64,000 nt of DNA, from the NCBI GenBank assembly GCA_034440235.1, contig JAWXBR010000025.1, positions 98,097 through 162,096 on the forward strand. Reading direction: 5' to 3'. The number at the start of each line of letters is the position of its first letter. Position 1 is the first letter of the stretch. The translations under genes and the position numbers were made by a program. Source of the DNA: JAWXBR01 sp034440235 (GTDB lineage Bacteria; Bacteroidota; Ignavibacteria; Kapaibacteriales; Kapaibacteriaceae). Under the pieces are notes generated by a model. The model worked only from the letters and a program-made list of their open reading frames with translations. It was not told where the DNA came from and did not search any database. This document shows positions 36,020 to 45,500 of this stretch, piece by piece.

Positions 36020-37405
36020 GTGTTTACCATTCTCGACATACCTGTACTCGACCTTAATGCGCCACTGCCTGAAGATGCGGGTGCGCGGACCGGACGTGTG
36101 TACGTAGAAACGTATGGCTGCGCAATGAACACCAGTGACTCCGAGATTGTGCTAAGTGTGCTTAAGCCACACGGTTACACAGTAACAGACCGTCCGGACG
36201 ATGCAGATGTGATTCTAATAAACACGTGCGCAATCCGCGACAACGCCGAACGCCGAATCCACGACCGTCTTAAGCACATGAAGTTCTTCAAGAGGAAGAA
36301 CCGCAATCTTGTTGTTGGTGTGCTCGGTTGTATGGCAGAACGTTTGCGTGCGTCGCTACTCGACACTCAACTAGTTGACATTGTGGTGGGTCCAGACGAA
36401 TACCGCAATGTTCCTTCACTCATTGCCTCTGCAATCGAAGGCGAACGTGGCATTGCGGTGAAGCTTTCGCGCGTCGAAACGTATGCCGACATCGTTCCTC
36501 TGCGTACCGACGGAATAAGCGCATGGGTTTCGATTATGCGGGGCTGCGATAAATTCTGCACGTTTTGTGTGGTGCCGTTTACGCGCGGACGCGAACGGTC
36601 ACGTCCGCTGGCGAGTGTCGTAGACGAGGTTAAGGGGCTCTTCGACAGGGGCTTTAAGGAAATAACGCTGCTCGGACAGAATGTAAACTCGTATAGAGAC
36701 GAGGCTGGTGGGTCAGATTTCTCAGACCTGCTTGCAGCTTGCGCTCGCGCCGTGCCGCAGATGCGCATACGTTATTCGACGTCGCATCCGCAGGACATGA
36801 GCGACAAACTCATCGATACCATGGCCGAACACGATGAGATCTGCAAGTATGTGCACCTACCTGTTCAATCGGGTTCTGACCGCATTCTAGAACTCATGAA
36901 CCGCACGTACTCTGTTACACATTATCTCGAACGCATAGAGCGTATTCGCAAGGTGTTGCCAGGTGTTGCTCTTTCTACTGACATCATTTCGGGCTTCTGT
37001 AGCGAGTCGGAAGACGACCATCAGAAGACGATGGAGTTGATGCGCCTGGTTCGCTATGATGGCGCATACATGTATGAATACTCGCCACGCGAGAACACAA
37101 AGGCATGGAAGATGGGCGATGACGTTTTGCAAGAAACGAAATCACGACGCCTAACAGAGATCATCGAAATGCAGCGCATCATCGGCGAAGAGCTAAACGT
37201 TCTCGAAGTTGGTAAGACGCTCGGCGTACTTGTCGAAGGCAGAAGCAAGCGCTCTGCAAGCGAATGGATCGGACGCACCGACACAAACAAAAAGGTAATC
37301 TTTCCGCACGATGGTCTGGCAGGATATTCTGTGGGCGACGTTGTAAACGTAACAATCGATCGTGTGAACAGCGCCACACTATTCGGGTCACTTATAGTTG
37401 GCTAA
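36020..37405 (+). CDS. miaB: tRNA-2-methylthio-N6-dimethylallyladenosine synthase MiaB
   Basis: 461 residues, GTG start at 36020. The N-terminal UPF0004 domain has the three cluster cysteines ETYGCAMN, INTCAIRD and VLGCMAER. The radical-SAM motif is GCDKFCTFCVVPFTRGRE (CxxxCxxC, about 175-192). The TRAM domain is at the C-terminus (about 390-460). It methylthiolates i6A37 of tRNAs that read UNN codons. The conserved EITLLGQNVNSY is complete. Stand-alone gene convergent with the 37426 gene. Confidence 0.96.
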   Translation: MFTILDIPVLDLNAPLPEDAGARTGRVYVETYGCAMNTSDSEIVLSVLKPHGYTVTDRPDDADVILINTCAIRDNAERRIHDRLKHMKFFKRKNRNLVVGVLGCMAERLRASLLDTQLVDIVVGPDEYRNVPSLIASAIEGERGIAVKLSRVETYADIVPLRTDGISAWVSIMRGCDKFCTFCVVPFTRGRERSRPLASVVDEVKGLFDRGFKEITLLGQNVNSYRDEAGGSDFSDLLAACARAVPQMRIRYSTSHPQDMSDKLIDTMAEHDEICKYVHLPVQSGSDRILELMNRTYSVTHYLERIERIRKVLPGVALSTDIISGFCSESEDDHQKTMELMRLVRYDGAYMYEYSPRENTKAWKMGDDVLQETKSRRLTEIIEMQRIIGEELNVLEVGKTLGVLVEGRSKRSASEWIGRTDTNKKVIFPHDGLAGYSVGDVVNVTIDRVNSATLFGSLIVG

Positions 37406-37425
37406 GCGCGAGTTCGCGCGTACCA

Positions 37426-38673
37426 TTACGGAAGCCTATACTTCGTAGTCGTCGTATTCATGCGATATCCCAACCCCGGTAGCAAGCGCACACCAATACC
37501 TGCTCCAAAGCCCCCTGTTGTGCCATACATGGCCCATATGCTAAAGTCAATGGGCAGCCCCTTAACAAGTCCAGGGTAGAGTTGCAGAATGGCCGATTGG
37601 TCGGCCTGACCGCTTACGGTTAGCGACGCGAGCAGCGAATGATTGCGGTCCCAAAACACACCCGCAGTCGGCACGATGTTCAGCGTTAGTTGCCGCACTG
37701 TTGAATCGACATTTACAAGGTTGCGTCCGCGTATTCCCGCGGCCACCGTAACGCTATGCTCATCGTCGGTGCGATACGACGCGCCAGCCATGTTGCTCAT
37801 ACCCATCAAATAGAACACGCGCCAGCGGTCGGTACTAGGGATATTCCATTTCATTGAATAGTACAAACCATTGTTGCCGAGCTGCACATCGGGGAAAGTA
37901 ATCATGTTTATATTCGACCAGTCGCGCATGTGCAGCGTCTCGCCGAAGAATTGCGATACGTCGTCGTTCGTAAAAAGCAGGATGCCGAGCCAGTCAAACA
38001 ACAGCACGTCGGCAATTGGGTCGGTGTTGTATCCGCGATAGTCTTCATTCTCTACTGCTTCGTTCAAAACGTGCATAAACATCACAGTACCGGCCGACCA
38101 CCAATCAGCGCCTGCTACGCCTTGGTCGCGATACCATTCCGACAGCATACGATACGACATGCCACCACCGATGAGATGCAGTTGGTAATTCGGTATCCAC
38201 TGTGCACCTGCGGGTGTAAGGTTCAGTGGCAACACCTCTGTCGTCAGCCATTTGCCCCAACCAATCTGTGAAATTGCTGCGCCCGGTGACGTCACGTTTT
38301 TCCACACATTCTCGAAGCCAATTCCGTACGGTTTCTTTAGCAGTCGCCTGTCTTTGCCGTCGAGCTGCAGAATGTCGAAACTCCCGCTTAGCACCATCTG
38401 CCATGGGTTCACAAGGGCCATACTGCCGTACTCGTGGTTCTTGTAAAAGTAGGTTGCCGAATCGTCATCAGTGGGGTAAGGGGCTGCGTTGGAAGATAGG
38501 GTGAAGGCTGTGTTGGAAGATAGGGTGAAGGCTGTGTTGGAAGATAGGGTGAAGGCTGTGTTGGACAGCGGGTAGGGGGCTGTGTTCGGCAGAGGACCGG
38601 ACAACGGTTTTGCAGCACCTGCGCAGAAAAACAGTAGCAGTAAGACGTATGTAAGAAGAGCGGTTCGAAACAT
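37426..38673 (-). CDS. exported protein of unknown function with N-terminal repeat tract
   Basis: 415 residues from ATG 38673. Signal peptide (cleavage near GAAK, about residue 21), then about 40 residues in which SNTAFTLS is repeated three times (encoded by the minisatellite at 38478-38595). The globular part starts at about residue 60, has an aromatic-rich N-terminus (ATYFYKNHEYGSMAL), a central predicted membrane-adjacent part DPIADVLLFDWLGILLF, and beta-strands at the C-terminus. I suspect an outer-membrane or DUF3943-like protein but cannot confirm. Its lone promoter region is shared with the divergent membrane gene at 38703. Confidence 0.65.
   Translation of the reverse strand: MFRTALLTYVLLLLFFCAGAAKPLSGPLPNTAPYPLSNTAFTLSSNTAFTLSSNTAFTLSSNAAPYPTDDDSATYFYKNHEYGSMALVNPWQMVLSGSFDILQLDGKDRRLLKKPYGIGFENVWKNVTSPGAAISQIGWGKWLTTEVLPLNLTPAGAQWIPNYQLHLIGGGMSYRMLSEWYRDQGVAGADWWSAGTVMFMHVLNEAVENEDYRGYNTDPIADVLLFDWLGILLFTNDDVSQFFGETLHMRDWSNINMITFPDVQLGNNGLYYSMKWNIPSTDRWRVFYLMGMSNMAGASYRTDDEHSVTVAAGIRGRNLVNVDSTVRQLTLNIVPTAGVFWDRNHSLLASLTVSGQADQSAILQLYPGLVKGLPIDFSIWAMYGTTGGFGAGIGVRLLPGLGYRMNTTTTKYRLP
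38478..38595. repeat. minisatellite of 22-26-bp units headed by ARGGGGCT or AAGGCT
   Basis: On the plus strand units begin at 38478 (AAGGGGCTGCG), 38504, 38528 and 38552 (AAGGCTGTG), and 38574 (AGGGGGCTGTG). Each continues TTGGAAGATAGGGTG or a decayed form of it. Spacings are 26, 24, 24 and 22 bp. It encodes the SNTAFTLS repeats of the overlapping gene. Confidence 0.9.
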
Positions 38674-38702
38674 GGCGTGCAAAATTGCTACTTTCGCTCT
38701 CT

Positions 38703-39107
38703 ATGGACTTCATCTTCAAGCTGCACTCCGAAATGCGATGGCTCATCCTAGCCCTCGCTGCTATCACTCTCATCAAGCTGCTCGTCTCGCTCTTTGGCAA
38801 ACGAGCACTCGACAAGACCGACAACATCCTTGTGCGTACCTACGCCTTGGCGTTGTTGCTGCAATTGCTGCTTGGTCTCATGCAGTTCGTCATCCGTTGG
38901 GAAGATTATGCCGGCGACGCGCTACGGCACCGCCTCGAGCATTCGTTCCTGATGATTATAGCCATTGCAATGGCGCACATGTCGCGCCGCTGGCGGAACT
39001 CCCTCCCGCCCGTTGCCGTGCGCAACACGCTGCTGATGGTCATTGGCTCGTTGCTCATGATTATACTAGGCATTCTTATTCTGCCCGAAGCTCGCGCACT
39101 GTTCTAA
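38703..39107 (+). CDS. small integral-membrane protein
   Basis: 134 residues from ATG 38703. Four hydrophobic helices (about 12-32, 44-65, 84-98 and 110-130) with short polar loops; an EHSFLMIIAIAMAHM block with His residues (about 81-95) could bind heme or metal, which is a guess. No family recognised. Its start is 30 bp from the divergent 38673 start. A longer start at 38685 adds six non-conserved residues. Confidence 0.65.
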   Translation: MDFIFKLHSEMRWLILALAAITLIKLLVSLFGKRALDKTDNILVRTYALALLLQLLLGLMQFVIRWEDYAGDALRHRLEHSFLMIIAIAMAHMSRRWRNSLPPVAVRNTLLMVIGSLLMIILGILILPEARALF

Positions 39108-39148
39108 TCTTCAATCGTTCGCATCACTTATTATCGAATTGAAAAGCT

Positions 39149-40216
39149 ATGACAACTTCTGTTTTCTATGCAAGACTTGTTCTTGTGATGAGCACGGTGC
39201 TCATCACCACGCTGGCCGGATGTGCCGTAGACCCACGGGCGGATGATGGCAATGGTGACGGTGATGAGGTTGGGGTTGTATCGATGGCTGTAAGCTCCAG
39301 CAATCTTGGAGCAGTACATGTTCGTTGGTGGCAGGCAAAGCCCCTTGGTTCATACATCCACTATAAACTGAACTGGAAGTCCGTTTCGCTTAGCGGTGAG
39401 CCTGCAGACTCAGGCACGCGTGAGGTATATTGGTTCGACGGTGTCCTGCATGAGTTTCCGGATGGCCACACGGAGAATGTTTTTACGGCGGACGTCTACG
39501 GATTGCAGGAGAGATTCTACTCGTTCGAGTTGGTTGTGTATCGCGATGGACAGACGGACCCTGTTTTTGTACACAGCATTCATGCTGCACCCGCCAACCG
39601 CTATGAGTTTGATATACAACGTCCGGGTGAACCAATAAGGCTTTATGAATCTGGCTCGGCGATGGGCAGTGGACTCATCATCAACCCTGCTCAGGGAGGT
39701 CCGACAACTGTGACGCGTGAAGACGCTCCATTCGGAAGCGTCCAGCTTGTGCTCTTGCCAGAGGACAGTTGGCCGGCTGGAAAGTTCGTTCTTGCCTCGG
39801 TTGTTGCTTCGCCAGAGTTCGGCACGCACATTTCTGCTGACAGAACAGCAACAACAGCAACGAGTCTTGAAGTGCCACTACACTTCGAACGAAAGTCGAT
39901 TAGCCGCCAGGTAGATGCTGGCATGACTTCACTCGATGATTGGTACTCAGAGCACGGCAGAATAAACGCGATCACTTTTTCTGCTTCGGAAGGGGCTTCG
40001 ATCTGGCTAACCAATGGTACCGGTGGGTCAGGATTAGGCTATGGCTTCTTCATGGAATTCGGGGAAATCAGCGGATTTACTGGAACTGATTTCCGTCAGG
40101 TGTGCCGTGTCTTCGTTGTACCAAATGCTGACGGCAGCATACTGCGTGGCACTGCGCCCAATCGTTATGTCGAACTTCACATTACGGTGGGATTCCCTGG
40201 AATTCGTTGGTCGTAA
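39149..40216 (+). CDS. lipoprotein of unknown function
   Basis: 355 residues. Lipoprotein signal with LAGC (Cys 25), then an acid/glycine linker (DDGNGDGDEVG), a beta-rich domain (about 45-150) that reads like a fibronectin III fold (VHVRWWQAKPLGSYIHYKLNW), and a second beta-rich domain to the end. No catalytic motif. The TolC gene starts 51 bp downstream, so it may be part of the same decayed export locus or simply adjacent. Confidence 0.7.
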   Translation: MTTSVFYARLVLVMSTVLITTLAGCAVDPRADDGNGDGDEVGVVSMAVSSSNLGAVHVRWWQAKPLGSYIHYKLNWKSVSLSGEPADSGTREVYWFDGVLHEFPDGHTENVFTADVYGLQERFYSFELVVYRDGQTDPVFVHSIHAAPANRYEFDIQRPGEPIRLYESGSAMGSGLIINPAQGGPTTVTREDAPFGSVQLVLLPEDSWPAGKFVLASVVASPEFGTHISADRTATTATSLEVPLHFERKSISRQVDAGMTSLDDWYSEHGRINAITFSASEGASIWLTNGTGGSGLGYGFFMEFGEISGFTGTDFRQVCRVFVVPNADGSILRGTAPNRYVELHITVGFPGIRWS

Positions 40217-40267
40217 CGCGTCGGCGTTTCTGATAACTAACAAGTATCTCCGTAGTTTTCCTTCCTA

Positions 40268-41857
40268 ATGAAGGGCTGGTTCACGGAAACGTTCATATCT
40301 CATTACAGGCATTGGGCCACCAAACGGTTGTCCGATTGCACCCGCATATGCCTAATGCTATGTCTGCCTGCAATTGCCGCTGCGCAAGGCACAGCGGGCC
40401 TTTCGCCCCTTGACTGTCTTCAGACGCTTCTCCAGCGTGACCCGCAGATACGTGTGCAGCGCACGATGGTGTCTGAGAGCGAAGGCTGGGCTCGGCAGTA
40501 CAGAGCACCATTTGATTTTCAGACAGCGTTCGTTGCGCAGTACGGCAAGGATCATTCGCCGGTAATATCGCCGCTGGGGATTGTGTTTCCGGATGTGGCT
40601 ACCGGACAGTATCAGGTTACGTTTGGACAACAACTGGACGTTGGCGCTTCGTTGTCTGGGAATTTTGGTGTGGTGAGCACAACTATTCTTGATGGCACAT
40701 CCACCGATACACGTCCGCAGAACCGCGCCATCTACAGCCTTACACTCGGTGTACCGCTATTGAAGAATCGCGGCGCCGCCACGATGCATGGTGCTCGCGA
40801 AGAAGCCTCCTTACTTGTTCTTGCAGCAAAAGCAGATTTGAAGGCGGCAACAAATGCGCGTGCAATGGATGCGCTAACGGCGTGGCTCGAGTACTGGTAC
40901 TCTTCGAAACTCCATGAAATGGCAAACTCATCGTTACTAGATGCGGATACTGCAGTGAACGATGTGAGGGCGTTCTTGCACGCCGATAGAAGAACACGCT
41001 CCGACCTCGACCTTGCTAGAGCAACGTCGTTGCAGCGCAAAGCCGACCTTATAGCCGCAGCGCAACGCGTTGCAACAGCGCGATTTCTGCTTGCAGTTAC
41101 ACTTGGTGATTCTCTTTCCAGAGCCAGCGGCTATGAAGAGCCAACACCTCTTCAAGACCCTTCAGATACAAACCTTGCCCGCACTGTTTCTTCCAGCGAT
41201 GTCCGCGCGGTTGCCGCGCGCGAGCGTCCGGATGTAATTGCATTTGCAGCACGCCGTATGGCGGCGCAGCGTGCGATAGAGGGACTGCAGAGTGGCGCAG
41301 ATCCGCAGCTCGACCTGTCGCTTATGCTCGGCGCAAATGGATTTAATCTTAACACTGGCGCATCCGCCTATGTGAGTCCGTACACGCAGAACGTAACGCC
41401 ATTGAACTTCGGCGTTGGCCTAACGTGGACTTTCCCCGTGCAGAACTCTGCGGCGGCTGGCACTCTGGATGTTAGAGCCGCGCAGGCAACACGCACTGAG
41501 GTGCAGTCTGCAGATCTTCTGCGGACTATTGCACTACAGACAGAGTTAGCGGTGTTTGCTTTGCGCTCTGCGGCCGAGAGGATGATTGTAGCACGTGAGG
41601 GGTTAGACCTAGCGCGACTTGTTTACGATGCCGAAGAATTTCGTATGCGCAACAACGCATCTACACTTGTAATTCTTCGCGAGATGCAGAACAACTCGAT
41701 TGCTGCTGAGACTACATACTTGAGTTCAAAACGCGACTACTATCAAGCAGTGCTGCAGTTGCGATTCCTTACATCGTCGTTCGTTCGCGAAGACGGCAGA
41801 GTCCACGAAGGAGCTGCATGGCAAGGGGCTCATAACCTTGTCTACATACTTCGATGA
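40268..41857 (+). CDS. TolC-family outer-membrane efflux protein
   Basis: 529 residues. An N-terminal segment with a signal-like hydrophobic part (about 27-38), then the two long helical/barrel halves of TolC: LDCLQTLLQRDP near the N-terminus, helical parts at about 175-270 and 310-350, and the second half NAS(T)LVILREMQNNSIAAETTYLSSKRDYYQAVLQLRF (about 470-505). The last 25 residues after LRFLTSSF do not look like TolC, and the frame runs into the truncated HlyD gene (20-bp overlap). I infer a deletion junction there. TolC would be the outer exit of the NHLM export system. Confidence 0.85.
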   Translation: MKGWFTETFISHYRHWATKRLSDCTRICLMLCLPAIAAAQGTAGLSPLDCLQTLLQRDPQIRVQRTMVSESEGWARQYRAPFDFQTAFVAQYGKDHSPVISPLGIVFPDVATGQYQVTFGQQLDVGASLSGNFGVVSTTILDGTSTDTRPQNRAIYSLTLGVPLLKNRGAATMHGAREEASLLVLAAKADLKAATNARAMDALTAWLEYWYSSKLHEMANSSLLDADTAVNDVRAFLHADRRTRSDLDLARATSLQRKADLIAAAQRVATARFLLAVTLGDSLSRASGYEEPTPLQDPSDTNLARTVSSSDVRAVAARERPDVIAFAARRMAAQRAIEGLQSGADPQLDLSLMLGANGFNLNTGASAYVSPYTQNVTPLNFGVGLTWTFPVQNSAAAGTLDVRAAQATRTEVQSADLLRTIALQTELAVFALRSAAERMIVAREGLDLARLVYDAEEFRMRNNASTLVILREMQNNSIAAETTYLSSKRDYYQAVLQLRFLTSSFVREDGRVHEGAAWQGAHNLVYILR

Positions 41858-42569
41858 TCTTAACGAACTCATGACTGCCAAGCAGGATGTAATTGCAGCG
41901 CATACGGCGTCACTGCAGCTGGAGTCTACAACATCCGATGACGCATTTCAGAAACAGCAGCAGATTATTCAGCAGGATCAACAATTACGCGCAGCTGTAC
42001 GCGCTGCGCGCGAAGCAGATCTGCAGTACAGACTTGCGACAACGGTTATTTCTCAACACGATGGCAAGGTTGTGCAATTCTCCGCAAACGTCGGTCAGCT
42101 TGTTGCAAACGGAGCGCCCATACTTATCCTCGAAGTGTATGCTGTAAGAGACAATCCTGTAGATGTGGTACTGTTTGTACCTCCGCTCGAAGGAAAGAAG
42201 ATTGCGGTTGGCATGGATGTGCACGTAGTACCCTCGACTGTTACTGCAGAAGAGTCGGGATCGCTGATTGGCGACGTGTTTTACGTAAGCGAGTATCCTC
42301 TAGACCAACGCGGCATTGCAAGCCTGCTTGATAACGAAGCTCTGTCGTCGTACTTCGGCACCCAGCAAGAGCCCCCTGTTGAAGTCCGCGTGCGCTTACG
42401 TCCGAATCCGAAAAATCCGAGTGGGTTTGAATGGACGTCTGGACGTGGACCGAATGTTCGCATCACGGCGGGCATGGTGTGCACTGGTTCTATTATCGTG
42501 AAAGACCAAGCGCCTATTACGCTCGCGTTGCCATGGCTAAAGAAGAAGATGGGATCTGCCAGTGAGTGA
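41838..42569 (+). pseudogene. N-terminally truncated NHLM-type HlyD membrane-fusion protein
   Basis: 243 codons from the first usable start (TTG 41838). Before that start the same frame reads ELHGKGLIT, which continues the family's sequence without a start codon. The visible part is the second half of the NHLM-microcin HlyD family (TIGR03794 type): coiled coil, HDGKVVQFSANVGQLVANGAPILIL, VPPLEGKKIAVGMDVHVVPSTV, SGFEWTSGRGPNVRITAGMVCTGSIIV. The N-terminal membrane anchor and first half (about 150-170 residues) are missing, so it should not insert normally. It overlaps TolC by 20 bp and the C39 gene by 8 bp. Confidence 0.85.
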
Positions 42570-42891
42570 AGCACGACCTAAGGTAAGCAACGCGGCTAGA
42601 GAGGTGAGCTACGAGCCAACGCGAAAGATTAAGGCGCGCCATGTTCGTACACCAACAGTGTACCAGATGGAAGCGGTGGAATGTGGAGCTGCATCGCTTG
42701 CAATGATACTAGGCTATTACGGCAGGGTTATTCCCCTCGAAGAACTGCGGCGGACGTGCGGTGTCTCACGTGACGGCTCTAAAGCAAGCAACATCATTCA
42801 GGCAATTATAGTCTGTACCCACTCTGGCTGTGTACCGGGAACGGCTGCCACGACATCTTCTACAATTTTATCAATAAGCTTATCAATCTAG
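42562..42891 (+). pseudogene. truncated C39-peptidase N-terminus of an NHLM ABC exporter
   Basis: 109 codons. Residues 30-80 are the peptidase C39 opening of NHLM bacteriocin-system ABC transporters: TPTVYQMEAVECGAASLAMI with the catalytic Cys of VECGA (about 41), LGYYGRVIPLEELRRTCGVSRDGSKASNI. After about residue 78 the reading frame leaves the family and stops at 42891. The His/Asp of the peptidase, the membrane domain and the ATPase (about 600 residues) are gone. The family normally cuts a GG leader from the peptide and exports it, so this is a dead remnant of that system. Confidence 0.88.
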
Positions 42892-43484
42892 GTGTCGAGC
42901 GTGACGGCTGCACTGCGTGGATTGGGACCACGGCACATGGAGCATTCAGCGCCAGAACGCTCGAAGTATTACGTCCAACGCTTGCAGGTTCACTCGGCAT
43001 TGCAATAGCACTTAGCGGTGCCCGCAACCTTAATCGCACCACTAACCGCGTTCTCGATAACGACACGGTCTGCATTATAGACTCAATGATTCCCCGCATT
43101 ATTCGGCAAGCCAAACGCGAGCTGGACAACGTCAAAAACCTCATGCAATCTGGCGCGTCGTTGCCAGATTGGGTTGCAGACTCGCTCGATGGCTACCCGT
43201 CGTTCGCCGCTGGACTTGCCATTCTCGCTAAGACCGGGCAAGGGGCTGCGCTGAATTCTTTAGCAGACTCAGTCGCACCTTCTCTCGCAGCCTCAGTCGC
43301 AACCCCCGCGTCGTTTACTACACAAGCTGTAGACCTTCAGAAACGCCTTGCACTCTACCGCACCTACGGACGCTGGTTTCCAGAACGTCAGATGCCAGAG
43401 CGGTTCGACCTCTCGGCAATCACAGGTCTTGCGTCTATCCTACGGCAAGCAACACGCGCTGTAGAAACTGACGCTCATGCGTAG
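42783..43484 (+). pseudogene. 3' part of an unidentified gene fused behind the C39 fragment
   Basis: This frame is open from just after a TAA at 42780-42782 to the TAG at 43482-43484, 234 codons, but its first ATG is at 43086, so most of the open part has no start. The product contains GNGCHDIFYNFINKLINLGV, DGCTAWIGTTAHGAF and a helical tail with a small internal duplication (ADSVAPSLAASVA). I do not recognise it. Its upstream end overlaps the end of C39 similarity in another frame, as expected for a deletion that joined the exporter gene to a downstream gene. The piece from 43086 (132 residues) might be translated alone. Confidence 0.55.
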
Positions 43485-43496
43485 CATCTCGCTAGA

Positions 43497-45500
43497 TCAT
43501 TCGCTGAGCGGATTTTCGACCACAATGTTTACCGTGCGGTTGTAGAACCGTCCTTCTGGTAAATCGTTGGTGTACGGAGAGCTTGCTTCGCCATAACCTT
43601 CTGACGTCATTTCGCCGCCCTTTAGATACGATGCGACATTCTGTGATCTTTCCATCGAGAGCTTTTTGTTAAATGCCGTTTCACCGGTACGGTCTGTGTG
43701 ACCCGCAATACGGATTGTCGAAGCAAGCGACACTTTCTGCTTTAGCCTGTCGAGTAGGCGGGCTTGCTGTGGTGTGACCTTCGAACCAGAATAGTCGAAA
43801 GCTATGAGGGCATAACGATCGATTTCTTTGTCCTTGATGCGTTCGCGGCGCTTCTTTTGAATCGTAATCTGCTCGACCGTCATCGGCCTTCCTTTCGCTT
43901 CGTACTCCTGCCCGTCATTATCGCGCAGGTACAACGAGTAGTCGAGTTGGGAAGGGGCTCTTGGGACGTGTTGCTGATCGTTCTCTACATCCCAGTCGAC
44001 CATGGTAGGTACAGGTCCTGCTCCCGAAAAACTTTTTAATGCTTCGCCATCCTGCGTTACGTTAACACGCCACTCCTCGAGTCCTGCTTCTGCATTGGCA
44101 AGGCCTTTGAAGCGCACGCTAGGTGGGTTTACAGAACGCGAAGTGTCTGTTGTCCATACCGGATCGAGTATGCGCAACTCATCTGATGAAATTTCTACTC
44201 GACGATTTTCATCGATACCGTCCTGCTCATCTTCGTTTGAAGTGACGGACGGAAGACCACGTCCCTCGACCTTGATGCGGTCTTTGTTTATCGACCACAC
44301 TTCTACAAGATACTGTCGTACTACCTCGGCTCGAGGTACCGAGATTTCTTGTTGCCCGCTTGCATCAGCCCCTTTACCTGCATGATATCCCGTTAGAGTA
44401 ATGGTTGCGTTGGGCATCTCAGTCATGCGTAGACCAACGATGTTCAGCAAATCGTGATACGTCTCTAGCATGCTTGCATCGTGCAGGTCGAGTTCGCGAA
44501 AAGTCTGTACTGACGACTTCGATCGGCGCGTGTAGCGTGCTGGAATAACTGAAGAGCCGTCGTCGAAAAACACAAACGGAAGAATGGGCTTCATGCGAGT
44601 GGAGAGGAATTCTTCGACGCGCATGGTGAAACGCGGACGTTCTGTGCCATCGGCTTCGAGTCCGACTGCAGAAATCTCGCCACTAAGAAACTTATTTGAA
44701 GTCATCACGGGGCGGACTTCGGGCGGACTGTATGCGAGCGTAACACCAACGCGCAGTCTGTTCACCTTCCACGATAAACTGTCATTGATGTCAGAGAAGC
44801 CATAAGAGAACATAGCTTCTGGAATCAAATACCAGGTGTGGTTGGCATCGAGTGGAATGTCATACGAAACACCAAGCGTGAGGGCGGGCAGGAGCGTTCT
44901 TGCTCCGAGGATATCACCCGTGTCATTAAGGCGAGTACGTTCGCCATTCTCAAACGTCCCTACTGCAGGTGCAATGATGTCCTCGCGTTGCTCGAACGAC
45001 TGCGACAACGCAATTGATGCTGTTGGACCGAGGAGAATGGTCAGGCGATCAACGGGACGAAATCCGACAAGCAGGTCTACTGTTGCTGTGGGTATCGATA
45101 TATCCAACGTATGCAGGAATGTGCCTTGCGCTGTCTCGCCAAACAGACTTACAGTGCGGCTCTCTTCTGTCTCGAGTGTACCATCGAGAGTTGAAAAACC
45201 TGCGCGCAAAGAAACCAACCACTTATCACTTAATGGCAGCGAGCCCATTAGACCCAAATCGAAACCAAATCCTCCGCCATTGGAAAAACCCGGGCTGCAG
45301 CAAGGCACACCGGGTAGACGCAGAAAATCTGCCACGTGCATGTTGTATGCACCATGAACAAAGAGTCCAACTTTCATTCTGTTGTCGTTAATCCTCTGTG
45401 TAGTTCCCGCCGAGAGTATACCATTATCGCCTGGCGCCTGGGCATAAAGACCAGTTGCTATAGCCCCAAAGGCAATGATGTTTACGAGCATCTGCCTCAT
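43497..45500 (-). CDS. OmpA-family outer-membrane protein
   Basis: 667 residues. Signal peptide (cleavage after LYAQ, residue 21), N-terminal barrel-like domain (about 40-260), a central region (about 260-520) that has one OmpA-like copy around DLLNIVGLRMTEMPNATITLTGY and ends RRVEI, and a C-terminal OmpA domain (about 560-667) with STIRIAGHTDRTGETAFNKKLSMERSQNVASYL, the peptidoglycan-binding signature (Asp and Arg). It anchors the outer membrane to the wall. It overlaps the T9SS gene upstream by four bases, so both come from one transcript. Confidence 0.88.
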   Translation of the reverse strand: MRQMLVNIIAFGAIATGLYAQAPGDNGILSAGTTQRINDNRMKVGLFVHGAYNMHVADFLRLPGVPCCSPGFSNGGGFGFDLGLMGSLPLSDKWLVSLRAGFSTLDGTLETEESRTVSLFGETAQGTFLHTLDISIPTATVDLLVGFRPVDRLTILLGPTASIALSQSFEQREDIIAPAVGTFENGERTRLNDTGDILGARTLLPALTLGVSYDIPLDANHTWYLIPEAMFSYGFSDINDSLSWKVNRLRVGVTLAYSPPEVRPVMTSNKFLSGEISAVGLEADGTERPRFTMRVEEFLSTRMKPILPFVFFDDGSSVIPARYTRRSKSSVQTFRELDLHDASMLETYHDLLNIVGLRMTEMPNATITLTGYHAGKGADASGQQEISVPRAEVVRQYLVEVWSINKDRIKVEGRGLPSVTSNEDEQDGIDENRRVEISSDELRILDPVWTTDTSRSVNPPSVRFKGLANAEAGLEEWRVNVTQDGEALKSFSGAGPVPTMVDWDVENDQQHVPRAPSQLDYSLYLRDNDGQEYEAKGRPMTVEQITIQKKRRERIKDKEIDRYALIAFDYSGSKVTPQQARLLDRLKQKVSLASTIRIAGHTDRTGETAFNKKLSMERSQNVASYLKGGEMTSEGYGEASSPYTNDLPEGRFYNRTVNIVVENPLSE

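Noticed and set aside
41838..42569. Compact but functional HlyD protein
   Set aside because: The membrane anchor is absent and family residues continue upstream of the first start, so truncation is the better explanation.
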